Shown here one piece after another: positions 37,171 through 46,001 of a DNA stretch of 64,000 bases. Location of the stretch: assembly GCF_013402795.1 (NCBI RefSeq), contig NZ_CP058595.1:1151501-1215500 (forward strand), in the 5' to 3' direction. The notes beneath the pieces were generated by a model. That model was not told the DNA's origin. It ran no database searches and was given only the letters and a program-made list of their open reading frames with translations. The stretch is from Costertonia aggregata (GTDB lineage Bacteria > Bacteroidota > Bacteroidia > Flavobacteriales > Flavobacteriaceae). Every line of letters begins with the position of its first letter. Positions within the stretch are counted from its first letter, which is position 1. The position numbers were made by a program, and so were the translations under genes.

Positions 37171-37785
37171 ATGAAAACACCATATAAGAATATTTACAAC
37201 GTCCTAAAACTGAATCGGTTTATCGTTTTGGCGGTTGTTGTGTGTGCGTTGCTGTCCAGTACATTTTCAGTTTGGATGGTATTCAACACCAATCAAAAAG
37301 CGCTCAATAGCGCCTTTGCCATCAATACCGATGGCAGTATAATTCCGCTGAAGCTCGTGACCCAGAAAGAAAATTTTCGGGTTGAAGCTTTAGCACATTT
37401 GGATCTGTTCCATAACTACTTTTATAACATCGATGCCAGCAACTACGAACGAAACTTGGAAAAGGCATTGTGGTTGGGCAATAGTTCCGTGGACAATCTC
37501 TACCGCCAGAAAAAAGCCGATGGTGTTTACAACAGATTGCTTCAGTATTCCTTAGTTCAAAAAGTTCTGAGTATCGATTCACGGATATCTGAAAATAATG
37601 GCTCGTATGGTTTTACAACGACTACCATTTTTGAAATCAATAGAGGCACAATCATCGACACTTACGAATTGGTTTCCACCGGAAACTTGATTATGGTTGA
37701 CCGAAACTTTCCCAACAATCCACACGGACTTTTGATTACCAACTATTTCGAGAACACTCTAAAAAAACTAAACGATGAAAGTTGA
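37171..37785 (+). CDS. traK: TraK-like conjugation protein (VirB8-like)
   Basis: I use ATG 37171, 11 bases after the traJ stop; the longer upstream frame overlaps traJ and is not credible. 204 residues with one N-terminal TM helix (about 13-33) and a periplasmic NTF2-like VirB8 domain. It ends just before a hairpin shared with the traN leader. Confidence 0.82.
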   Translation: MKTPYKNIYNVLKLNRFIVLAVVVCALLSSTFSVWMVFNTNQKALNSAFAINTDGSIIPLKLVTQKENFRVEALAHLDLFHNYFYNIDASNYERNLEKALWLGNSSVDNLYRQKKADGVYNRLLQYSLVQKVLSIDSRISENNGSYGFTTTTIFEINRGTIIDTYELVSTGNLIMVDRNFPNNPHGLLITNYFENTLKKLNDES

Positions 37786-37787
37786 AA

Positions 37788-37800
37788 GCCGATAATCGGC
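37788..37800 (+). other. Intercistronic hairpin before traM
   Basis: GCCGAT-A-ATCGGC follows the traK stop by 2 bases and ends 19 bases before the traM ATG. The traN leader has the same layout with a compensating base-pair change and the same TCACTCTT-ATG end. Confidence 0.6.
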
Positions 37801-37818
37801 ACTTAAAAACTCACTCTT

Positions 37819-38748
37819 ATGAAAGTAGAAAAAAACAAGATAGTATTTGCAGCGATATTGGCCGTGATTTTCATATTCCTTATTTCCTATTCGGTAATGG
37901 TAATGGGCGATGATGAAAGTGAAACTGAAAATCTTAAGCAGACCTTAGTGCCAGATTTGGAAGAAGACCAAAAAGAGTACGATTCCAAACTGGATGCGAT
38001 TAACGATTTGAAAAAAGTACGTGAAAACAATGCGCCCAGCATCTATGATGAAAAGTTGATTGATTCCTTGGGATTTTACGACCCAGATCTTCCGGAACGC
38101 GAAAAAGAGCGTATCGTAGATAGCATCTATGAAGCGGGTAAGATTCAATATTCAGAAAAGCGATACCAAAACTTGGGACAGAAAAGAACTGTTCGCAAAG
38201 CGATACCAACAATCGATTCTGCTGAAGTAAAAAGGGAACAAAAAATTCAAGCGAAAGAACTGGGCTTGGAACATCAATTGTTCTTCGCTGCTGCGCCTAA
38301 ACCCAATGAAGTTTCAATCATAGGTAATACAGACGAGACTATTTATGTAGTCGTCGATGGCGACCAAGTTGTAAAAGCAAACACCAGATTACGAATGCGC
38401 CTGACCAAATCGGCAACAATAAACGGTAAAGAAATGCCTAAGAACACACCTGTATTTGGATTTATAAGCTTTCAGCCTAATCGGGCGCTTATTGAAATTG
38501 AAAACATAAAGCATCATCCCACAAAACTTAAAGCTTTTGATTTATCTGATGGAAGCGAAGGCATCTACGTACAGAATAATTTTAGGGCAGAAGCCACCAC
38601 CGAAGTCTTGGACGATATTATTGGCGACATCAACATACCCACAGTACCGCAGGTGGGTGGTGTTACAAAGGTGCTTAGGCGTAGCAACCGAAATGTAAAA
38701 GTTACGGTACTGAACAATTATAAACTCATTCTAAAACCCAAGTTATGA
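37819..38748 (+). CDS. traM: TraM-like conjugation protein
   Basis: A 309-residue protein with one N-terminal TM helix (about 8-28), an acidic and Lys-rich linker and a C-terminal TraM domain of beta strands (EVSIIGNTDETIYVVVDGDQ onward). It corresponds to VirB10-like core-complex proteins of CTnDOT-type systems. Confidence 0.82.
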   Translation: MKVEKNKIVFAAILAVIFIFLISYSVMVMGDDESETENLKQTLVPDLEEDQKEYDSKLDAINDLKKVRENNAPSIYDEKLIDSLGFYDPDLPEREKERIVDSIYEAGKIQYSEKRYQNLGQKRTVRKAIPTIDSAEVKREQKIQAKELGLEHQLFFAAAPKPNEVSIIGNTDETIYVVVDGDQVVKANTRLRMRLTKSATINGKEMPKNTPVFGFISFQPNRALIEIENIKHHPTKLKAFDLSDGSEGIYVQNNFRAEATTEVLDDIIGDINIPTVPQVGGVTKVLRRSNRNVKVTVLNNYKLILKPKL

Positions 38749-38761
38749 GCCCATAATGGGC
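38749..38761 (+). other. Intercistronic hairpin before traN
   Basis: GCCCAT-A-ATGGGC starts at the base after the traM stop and ends 19 bases before the traN ATG, the same spacing as at traM. The fourth stem pair is C-G here and G-C there, a covariation. Confidence 0.6.
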
Positions 38762-38779
38762 AATTAAAATTTCACTCTT

Positions 38780-39619
38780 ATGAAAAATTCAATTATAATA
38801 ATAGTCCTTGTGTTTATTTCCGCTTTCGCAAAAGTAAAAGCACAAACCACTCATTTACTCGACACCATTTATGCAAACGACACCAAGAACGTTGCGCTAT
38901 TCTTCCCAGAACCCATACGGCAAGGCATAACCGGTTCAGATAATTTTGTATTTACCTACAACCGTGAAAAAGAACAGTATTTTGGGCTTCTTCAAGCAAC
39001 CCCTGGAAAGGAAAGTAATTTACTGGTAGTCAATAGAAATGGTTCGATTTTTTCGTATATTGTAAGGTATAAAAAACAGCTTTCTAAGCTCAATTATTTC
39101 ATTCCGCTATCCAATAGTATCGGTAATGAAAAGCCGATTGTAAAGAATTCGGTTCTTGTTGAATCTTCTGAAGAACTTGTAGATAACAGCACCTATTATT
39201 ACCAGAAATTCTGCTCATATCTTCTCAATAGAAAACAGCGCATAGCGCGAATCAAGAAACGAAACGAAGGTATTATCTTGACCGTAGAGAACATTGTTTT
39301 TGATAAGGATGAACTCTATTTCGTTATCGAGATTGAAAATAATTCTACGTTAGACTACGATTTGAATTTCTTGAACCTGTCTATTGAAACGAGACAAAAA
39401 GGGAAAAGAAAATCGTTGCAACGACTATATCAAGAACCGATATATAAACATAATCTGCCGTCCAAAATCAAGGAAAATGAAATGGCTCGATTTGTTTATG
39501 TGTTGCCCAAATTTTCATTATCCGATGACCGCAGGGCAATTTTGGAATTGAATGAAAAAGATGGCGAACGAAACATTGAAATGAAATTATCGCATAGATA
39601 TATCAATAACCCAAATTAG
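38780..39619 (+). CDS. traN: TraN-like conjugation protein (DUF4138)
   Basis: A 279-residue secreted protein with a signal peptide (ISAFAKVKAQ) and a beta-rich body with the DUF4138-type end (EIENNSTLDYDLNFLNLSIE). It resembles VirB9-like outer-membrane core proteins. A degenerate copy of the palindrome (CGCTTTCGCAAAAGTA) lies at 38821 at the cleavage site. Confidence 0.82.
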   Translation: MKNSIIIIVLVFISAFAKVKAQTTHLLDTIYANDTKNVALFFPEPIRQGITGSDNFVFTYNREKEQYFGLLQATPGKESNLLVVNRNGSIFSYIVRYKKQLSKLNYFIPLSNSIGNEKPIVKNSVLVESSEELVDNSTYYYQKFCSYLLNRKQRIARIKKRNEGIILTVENIVFDKDELYFVIEIENNSTLDYDLNFLNLSIETRQKGKRKSLQRLYQEPIYKHNLPSKIKENEMARFVYVLPKFSLSDDRRAILELNEKDGERNIEMKLSHRYINNPN

Positions 39620-39626
39620 TACTGTT

Positions 39627-39989
39627 ATGAAAAAATTAGTCATTTGCTCGCTCGTATTGTTGTTCCTTTCTTGTTCAGAAAGCACAACAAAATCCCCTTC
39701 TGAAACTGCCAAAGTTGTTGCGTCAAGCTTTTTCTCAAAAGATGAATCAGCCTTAAAAAAGCATACCACTTCTGAAGGCTATGCCAGTTTGATTACTGTA
39801 CAGAATATGATGCCAGATTCTGATAAAGATATCAAGGTAGAAATTTTAGACGAAGCCGTTGATGGCGAACTTGCCTGGGTAAAATACAGCACGACCTATG
39901 ATGGAAAAACAGGCATTTTTAAACTGACTAAAGAAAACGGTCAATGGAAAGTGACCAGTAAAGGACCAAGAGAAAAAGGACCTTTTTAA
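39627..39989 (+). CDS. DUF4878-like small lipoprotein
   Basis: A 120-residue lipoprotein: lipobox LFLSCSES, then an NTF2-like DUF4878 fold (SPSETAKVVASSFFSKDESALKK to WKVTSKG). It is 7 bases after traN, so the last gene of the tra operon; possibly an accessory to the transfer complex or surface exclusion. It converges with the reverse-strand AlbA_2 gene 10 bases later. Confidence 0.68.
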   Translation: MKKLVICSLVLLFLSCSESTTKSPSETAKVVASSFFSKDESALKKHTTSEGYASLITVQNMMPDSDKDIKVEILDEAVDGELAWVKYSTTYDGKTGIFKLTKENGQWKVTSKGPREKGPF

Positions 39990-39999
39990 AAGATTTTTC

Positions 40000-41379
40000 T
40001 TAATTTTTATCGAGATTGATTTCCCAATAACCTCGTGTATCGCCTTGACGCGTTAAAAAGCCTTTATTTTTGATAGCTGTAATATGCTTACCAACAGCAG
40101 ATTCATTAATACCCAAAGCTTCAGCTATTTCATTATAGGTTATGGAAGGATTAGCCGCAATAAGTTTAAGAACTTCTTTTTGTCTTTTAGTTAGAGCTTC
40201 AGTCGCATCAATTACACCACCTATTACACCACCTATTACACCACCTTTTTGACCACCCATTAGACCACCTATTTGACCACCTATTTGACCACCTTCTTCA
40301 ACAGCAGTTTCTTTAGCGTTAAAAGTCATTCTAAGGAAGTTATCTGAAAAGCCAAAACTCTCTTTGCCATAGTGTTCCAAAATACGAGGGATGCCAGAAC
40401 CCAATTGTTCCACGAGTTCCAAATCCTTAAAAATCCGCATCAGTTCTTTGTTACGTGGAACTGAAAAGCCCTCGAAAAATTCCTGTTTGCTCAATCCTTC
40501 CGGAAGACCGCCTGCCGATGTGATTTCAATTCTATCAGCAAAGATTTCAAACTTTGGGGTAATCTCATTGGTATAATCATTATGTACAAAGGCATTGATG
40601 ATGGCCTCGCGCAATGCGATGGGATTCCAAAGGCTGGCTTGTTGTCTTTCTTTGGCCGTTATTTTTGTGTTGGTTCGGTTCTCTACGGCAATTTTATCAA
40701 TGACTTGTTTTGTCGCTTTTACTAAGCATTCGTGACCATATTCGTTGCTTTCTATCAAGTCTGTTCGGGTTTTGCCCGAATACTTGGCTACTTTAATTGA
40801 AGTGTTATTCTTATCTGCCAAGAGATAGCCGGCATAATTGAATGCGCCGTTTTCGGTCAATAGTTCCAAGTTCTTTGCAAAAGCTTTACCAAGGGTATGA
40901 CCCGATTCCTCGTAGTAGATTTTCAACTGGCTAAAGCTTAAATCTTGACGACCCGCTTTAATTTTGCTGATGGAATTTCGGGTGCGCTTGGCAAAGAGCT
41001 CGTCAATCATTTTTTGTGGCATCGGTTCAGCTGCTGAACCTAAGCGAATAAAACAACCCTTTTCACTCATCCCATATTTTTTGAGATGATAGGGTTTTTC
41101 AGGACCGCTCGCCACAATAACTTTCAGGATGTTTTTACCATCTCGTTCCTCACTCACAATATCAAACAAACCCAAAGCTGAAGGACGGATATTGTTCTTC
41201 AATCTATCCTTAATCTTCAATTGGTCGCCATCCGCATCAGCCAGACCGTAAGTGTTCCCTTCCTTATCAATACCGATATAGATAATGCCGCCTTCACGAT
41301 AGTTCAAAAAAGCAATGACCTCTTTTTCAAGTCCATCGGACAGTTCTCGTTTGTATTCTATGCGGTTTGTTTCGGTCAT
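40000..41379 (-). CDS. AlbA_2 domain and HATPase-type protein with wHTH (Schlafen-like regulator)
   Basis: A 459-residue protein: AlbA_2 (divergent AAA_4) domain (about 1-125, with GGIIYIGIDKEGNTYGL), a central region, an HATPase_c_4 part (about 250-345, ALREAIINAFVHNDY and LEQLGSGIPRILE-like), a repeat linker of GGQI/GGVI units (about 362-390), and a C-terminal winged helix (RQKEVLKLIAANPSITYNEIAEAL). Such proteins are widespread putative DNA/RNA-binding regulators and sometimes sit in defence islands. It lies between traN and the PHP-SMC gene. Confidence 0.78.
   Translation of the reverse strand: MTETNRIEYKRELSDGLEKEVIAFLNYREGGIIYIGIDKEGNTYGLADADGDQLKIKDRLKNNIRPSALGLFDIVSEERDGKNILKVIVASGPEKPYHLKKYGMSEKGCFIRLGSAAEPMPQKMIDELFAKRTRNSISKIKAGRQDLSFSQLKIYYEESGHTLGKAFAKNLELLTENGAFNYAGYLLADKNNTSIKVAKYSGKTRTDLIESNEYGHECLVKATKQVIDKIAVENRTNTKITAKERQQASLWNPIALREAIINAFVHNDYTNEITPKFEIFADRIEITSAGGLPEGLSKQEFFEGFSVPRNKELMRIFKDLELVEQLGSGIPRILEHYGKESFGFSDNFLRMTFNAKETAVEEGGQIGGQIGGLMGGQKGGVIGGVIGGVIDATEALTKRQKEVLKLIAANPSITYNEIAEALGINESAVGKHITAIKNKGFLTRQGDTRGYWEINLDKN
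40211..40294 (-). repeat. Seven 12-bp coding repeats (Gly-Gly-x-Ile linker)
   Basis: Seven 12-bp units on the forward strand of the type ATTACACCACCT or ATTTGACCACCT, encoding GGVI, GGQK, GGLM and GGQI. Three adjacent units are identical and two more are identical, so the tract is likely to vary in length between strains. Confidence 0.85.
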
Positions 41380-41530
41380 TATTTAATTAAAATCGGACAG
41401 TAAAGATAATGATATTAAATTGTGGGAATAGATATAAACGGTTACAATAAGATTACAGTTATACCGAATGCAGGAAAATGTTTGTTAAAACTAAACTGCT
41501 TTGAAATGTTAAAATCCTGAATATGTTAAT

Positions 41531-41538
41531 TACCTTTG
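41531..41538 (+). promoter_or_regulatory. Likely -7 box of the PHP-SMC gene
   Basis: TACCTTTG fits TAnnTTTG, 22 bases before the ATG at 41561. The upstream TTTG at 41500-41503 is 27 bases away, longer than usual, so the -33 partner is uncertain. Confidence 0.35.
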
Positions 41539-41560
41539 GTGGTTGTAAAAACTATATTTT

Positions 41561-44416
41561 ATGGATAAAGGCGCAAAATTTTATAGATGTGATTTTCAAG
41601 TACACAGTCCAAGAGATATTAATTGGACAGGTGTTCGTTTTGGTGTAAACGCTGAACAAATAGCAAATTTATCAGAAGCTGAAAAGCAACAAATCGACGA
41701 GAATCGCGAACAATTTTGCAAGGAATACTTAGATAAAATCAGTAGTGCTGGAATCAATGCTATCGCAATGACTGACCATCACGATGTGGTCTTCGTCCAG
41801 CATTTGAGAAAAGTCGCCAAAGAGCAGAACGAAATACACGAATTAATGGGCGAACCAGAAAAAATTGTAACAGTATTTCCGGGTATTGAACTTAGTCTTT
41901 CCAATCCAGCCAGTCAGGTCATAATTATTTTTGATGCTGATTTCGAAGATGCACGTCTTAATTCTGTTCTCAATTTTCTCGGTATTCAGGCTACAGACAA
42001 ATATGATAAACAGACAGTTCAAACTCAAAGAATTTCTCAAGAAGTCATCAGCAACCTTTCCCAGCTTCACAAAATCTTGGATGAAGTAAATTATTGTAAA
42101 GGTAGGTATATCGTTCTTCCAAATGTTGGTAAAGGTGGTCAGCATTCAATCATACGCCAAGGTTTCCAAGAGCATTATATTAAAATGCCCTGTGTTGGCG
42201 GTTATGTCGATAAAGAAATATCGTCTGAATCTGGATATCAAAATAAAATTAATGGTGGTGATGTAAATTATGGTAATAAAAGTATAGGTCTTGTATCCAC
42301 ATCTGATAATAGGTATGAAGATGGACGTGAGTTTGGAAAATATTCTACTTGGGTAAAATGGGCAGAACCTACTGCAGAGGCAATTAGACAGGCGTGTTTA
42401 GCCAAGGAATCCAGAATATCCCAAGCCGAACCAGAAATGCCACAAATATTTATTGAAGCAATCGATGTTACAAACTCAAAATTTTTGGGAAGTTTTAATA
42501 TTAGATTCAATCGTCAATATAATGCATTTATAGGTGGAAGAGGAACGGGCAAGTCAACCATATTGGAATACATCAGATGGGGACTATGCGACCAAACCGT
42601 AAAAATTGGCAACTACCAAGAGCTGGATATCATTCAGAATCGTCGAGATACTCTGATAAAGAAAACCTTAACCGCTGTTAGCGGTGAGGTAAGAATAACA
42701 ATGGTCAAAAATGATGTACGGCATATCGTTAAAAGAAATTCTTCAAGCAGGGAAATACTTTTGAAGATTGGGGATGGGGAATTTCAAAAAGTTAGTGAAG
42801 AGGATATCCGTAAGGTACTGCCCATCCAATCATACAGTCAGAAACAACTAAGTGATGTAGGTGTTAAGACTGAAGAACTTAAACGATTCATAGAGCAACC
42901 TATAAAAAGCAGCTTAGAGCGTATCTCATATAAGTTAGATGAAACAAATCTTAAATTAAAAAATGCTTATAACCAACTGGTGCGCAAGAAAAAGGTACAG
43001 AACGAGATTGCCAATTTTAATATTGAAGGTAGTTCTATTAAAGGACAGGTTAAGGGTATTCGTGAATCCTTAAAAGGTATTTCGGAAGACGACCAAAAAA
43101 CGATTGATAAAAAATCAAAATTTGAGTTAGAAAAGACAATTATAGAAAATACTGAATCTGAACTGACCCTTTTTGATTCCAAAACAGATGAACTTCTTGA
43201 ACTATTGAAGTTGTACCCAGAACCTATTGAGCCTTTCCTTGAAGATGTCGAAAACAAGGAATTAATAGCTAAACTTGATACCGAAATCAATTCAAAATTC
43301 AAGAACATCAACGATGCTGTTCAAAAATTAAAGGATGTCTTTAGTGAAAGTGGATTGAAGGCATACAATGAAATTATTGAAGAATGGGAAAAAAAGGAAG
43401 CCGCATTCAATTCTGAATATGAGGCAGCCAAGGGCAAATCTCAATCAAGTCAAGAGCAATTATCAAACATAAAAAAGCTGGAAGACCGTCTGGCTGAAAT
43501 CAATAGTTTAGTTGCCGAAAGAAAATCTGTTATTAAAAAGCTTGGAAATCCTGAAGTTGATTATAACATCCATAATGAAGAATGGAAAAACTTACACATT
43601 GAAAAAGTCGGTGTCTTGAACGACCAAGCAACAAATTTTACGGATTTGTCAAACAACCTTATAAAAGCAATAGTCACTAAGAACATCAATCTTGCAAATT
43701 TCAAAGAAAAATTTCGTTCTATTCTTGAAGGAACAAGAATTAGGGAAGAACGAATAGATGCATTGTTGGAAAATATTCGCAGTAAAGCAGACCCTATTAC
43801 CCAATTTATAGCTGTTTCAGAAGAACTACGACTATTGGCTGAATTCAAGCTGGATGAAGATAATCCAGAAGATTTACCTGCAACACCAATTTTGGATTCA
43901 GCAGGATTTTCTGAAGACCATAAGCTAAAAATTCAATCCAAAATTTCTACTGATGATTGGTTGCAATTAACAGCAACGGAATTGGAATTCAATCCAGAAT
44001 TCTTTTATACAACAAATAATGAGCTTGGGGACGAAATTCCTTTTCGAGATGCATCTGCTGGACAACAAGCTACTGCACTTCTTACAGTTCTACTTAATCA
44101 ACCAGGAATACCTTTATTGATAGACCAGCCAGAGGATGACATTGATAACCGAGCGATTGATGCAATAATCAAAAACATTTGGAATGCTAAAAAGAAAAGA
44201 CAGTTGATTTTCACAAGCCATAACGCCAACTTAGTTGTAAATGGTGACGCTGAATTAGTAATATGCTGTGATTATAAAGATGCAAGCTCGCAAACCAGAG
44301 GTGTTATAAAAGCTGAAGGCGCAATTGATAGGAAAAAAATAAAAAACGAAATTACTTCAGTAATGGAAGGTGGTGAAAAGGCATTTAGACTTAGAAAGGA
44401 TAAATACGGCTTTTAA
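41561..44416 (+). CDS. PHP-domain plus SMC/ABC-like ATPase (TrlF-type family)
   Basis: A 951-residue protein. Residues 1-300 form a PHP phosphoesterase-like domain with DFQVH (D11, H15), TDHHD (about 71-75) and PGIELS (about 107-112). Then comes an SMC-like ATPase: Walker A GGRGTGKST (about 325-333), a long coiled-coil and linker region (about 440-770), a degenerate signature SAGQQAT, Walker B LLIDQPEDDIDN (about 851-862) and a switch His in FTSHNAN. Proteins of this type, annotated elsewhere as TrlF family, are suspected defence effectors. It is a single-gene cargo unit between the tra and mob modules and converges on the coupling protein gene with 1 base between stops. Confidence 0.82.
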   Translation: MDKGAKFYRCDFQVHSPRDINWTGVRFGVNAEQIANLSEAEKQQIDENREQFCKEYLDKISSAGINAIAMTDHHDVVFVQHLRKVAKEQNEIHELMGEPEKIVTVFPGIELSLSNPASQVIIIFDADFEDARLNSVLNFLGIQATDKYDKQTVQTQRISQEVISNLSQLHKILDEVNYCKGRYIVLPNVGKGGQHSIIRQGFQEHYIKMPCVGGYVDKEISSESGYQNKINGGDVNYGNKSIGLVSTSDNRYEDGREFGKYSTWVKWAEPTAEAIRQACLAKESRISQAEPEMPQIFIEAIDVTNSKFLGSFNIRFNRQYNAFIGGRGTGKSTILEYIRWGLCDQTVKIGNYQELDIIQNRRDTLIKKTLTAVSGEVRITMVKNDVRHIVKRNSSSREILLKIGDGEFQKVSEEDIRKVLPIQSYSQKQLSDVGVKTEELKRFIEQPIKSSLERISYKLDETNLKLKNAYNQLVRKKKVQNEIANFNIEGSSIKGQVKGIRESLKGISEDDQKTIDKKSKFELEKTIIENTESELTLFDSKTDELLELLKLYPEPIEPFLEDVENKELIAKLDTEINSKFKNINDAVQKLKDVFSESGLKAYNEIIEEWEKKEAAFNSEYEAAKGKSQSSQEQLSNIKKLEDRLAEINSLVAERKSVIKKLGNPEVDYNIHNEEWKNLHIEKVGVLNDQATNFTDLSNNLIKAIVTKNINLANFKEKFRSILEGTRIREERIDALLENIRSKADPITQFIAVSEELRLLAEFKLDEDNPEDLPATPILDSAGFSEDHKLKIQSKISTDDWLQLTATELEFNPEFFYTTNNELGDEIPFRDASAGQQATALLTVLLNQPGIPLLIDQPEDDIDNRAIDAIIKNIWNAKKKRQLIFTSHNANLVVNGDAELVICCDYKDASSQTRGVIKAEGAIDRKKIKNEITSVMEGGEKAFRLRKDKYGF

Positions 44417-44417
44417 T

Positions 44418-45998
44418 TTAACTAAATATAGACTTCGCCTCATCATAAACCCGCTCAAAATTAGCCGCTAAATCCGCCTGAGAAAATTGCTTGGATTCTT
44501 CAGGAAGCTGCCGCTGAATTCTTGACAATTTAAACTGCACTTTCTTATCCTTACCATCAGCATAGGTTATAAATTCGCCCTGTTTTAATCGAAAGAAAAC
44601 GTCTGCTCTAATTTTCGGGATTTCTTTTTCGCCCGTTGTGATTCGCGTATCAAAATCGAGATTATGGCCTCGGCTGATGCTTTTGGTTGGGTCTTTGATG
44701 ATTTCAAAAAAGCGCTCATAGTATTTGGCGGTGTCTGGGTCGTTGACTTTGCCAAAGAACTGGTAGGATAGGTTGCTCAAAATCGCTTTGCTTGCCTTGT
44801 CGCCGTACATCATATCGTTCTGAATCTTATCCTGCATTACGTAAATGGTGGCAATATCATAACTTCTAAGTGTTGCCGGAATTCGGTGCATATTCAACAG
44901 GCGAATCGTTGGTGCTTCTTCCATCAACAGGAATGACGGTTTGGAATTTCTTACACTCATTTGTTTAGTAATGGTGTGAATGATTGTGGCAATTACTGGC
45001 GAATAGGATGTTTCATATTTAGGGTTGTTCACTACAGAAATGATTGCAGGATTTTCCTCGCTATTGATATTCAATGGCACTTCATCTGCGGATAGTGCCA
45101 TAAAAATCCGCTGTGTACTAATTCGTTTTAGCGCATTTGCCAGAGTACTTTTAACACCAGCTGTCTGTCTATCTGAATCCTTACCGCTAATAAATGCATC
45201 TGCCATTGCTCTCGATGTGGTGTTGGTTTCCAGAAATTGGATAAGGCTATCGGTATCGAGTATTTGATAAATGGCTATCAAATGTGGAAGCGTACAGTAG
45301 TTGGGATAGTCGGTTTTCAGTTTCCAAATCAATCCACCTATCAAGCCTTCAGCGGCATCGTTAAAGAATTTTGTTGTTCCAGTAGTCCCGCTTTCCCTTT
45401 GTTCCAAAAGGTTTTCAATCAGCACCCTTGAAACCTCATTTACGCTTTCCTCATTCTCTAAATAGCGTGGCGCAATAGGATTTACCCTATGGATGATTTT
45501 ATCAAAGGAAATGACCTTAAACGGAATATCGCTATCCTTGAAAAGCGGATACGCCATTTCGGTTAATTCAAAATCCTTGTAGTCGTGAATGATTCCACAA
45601 AAGCGCTCTTTCCAGAAATGTTTTAAAAATCCATATACTACACTTTCGGTCTTTCCACTTCCGGCAGAACCGATGATGGATGCGCCCCTTTTGATATTAT
45701 CTAATTTGAAATTTCCTTTGGTTGTTACAAAATTGACTCGGTACTTGCTATCGCCATTCTGTACGGTTTCAGTTTTATGCAGAAAGACATACAACCCTAT
45801 ATTAATTAGCATTAGCGGGCAGACCAGATACAGCAATATCGATACTAATTCGTTCACTTGGGTTAAATAGATAACCAAGCAAGAAAGCATTGTGAAATTC
45901 AAGAATAGTGCGTACTTGCTCACTCGAAACATTGCATAGGAAATGATACTGGCCACAGCAATAATTGAAAGTATCGTTATGAGATTGTCTATTTCCAT
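44418..45998 (-). CDS. Type IV coupling protein (VirD4/MobC-like)
   Basis: A 526-residue inner-membrane ATPase with two to three N-terminal TM helices (within residues 1-75), Walker A GSAGSGKTES (110-119) and Walker B-like SFLLMEEAP. It links the relaxase-DNA complex to the transfer channel. It starts 3 bases after the relaxase stop, in the reverse-strand mob operon. Confidence 0.88.
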   Translation of the reverse strand: MEIDNLITILSIIAVASIISYAMFRVSKYALFLNFTMLSCLVIYLTQVNELVSILLYLVCPLMLINIGLYVFLHKTETVQNGDSKYRVNFVTTKGNFKLDNIKRGASIIGSAGSGKTESVVYGFLKHFWKERFCGIIHDYKDFELTEMAYPLFKDSDIPFKVISFDKIIHRVNPIAPRYLENEESVNEVSRVLIENLLEQRESGTTGTTKFFNDAAEGLIGGLIWKLKTDYPNYCTLPHLIAIYQILDTDSLIQFLETNTTSRAMADAFISGKDSDRQTAGVKSTLANALKRISTQRIFMALSADEVPLNINSEENPAIISVVNNPKYETSYSPVIATIIHTITKQMSVRNSKPSFLLMEEAPTIRLLNMHRIPATLRSYDIATIYVMQDKIQNDMMYGDKASKAILSNLSYQFFGKVNDPDTAKYYERFFEIIKDPTKSISRGHNLDFDTRITTGEKEIPKIRADVFFRLKQGEFITYADGKDKKVQFKLSRIQRQLPEESKQFSQADLAANFERVYDEAKSIFS

Positions 45999-46001
45999 AC
46001 C

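Noticed and set aside
40211-40294. CRISPR or intergenic satellite
   Set aside because: The 12-bp units are inside a clear reading frame and encode a Gly-rich linker.
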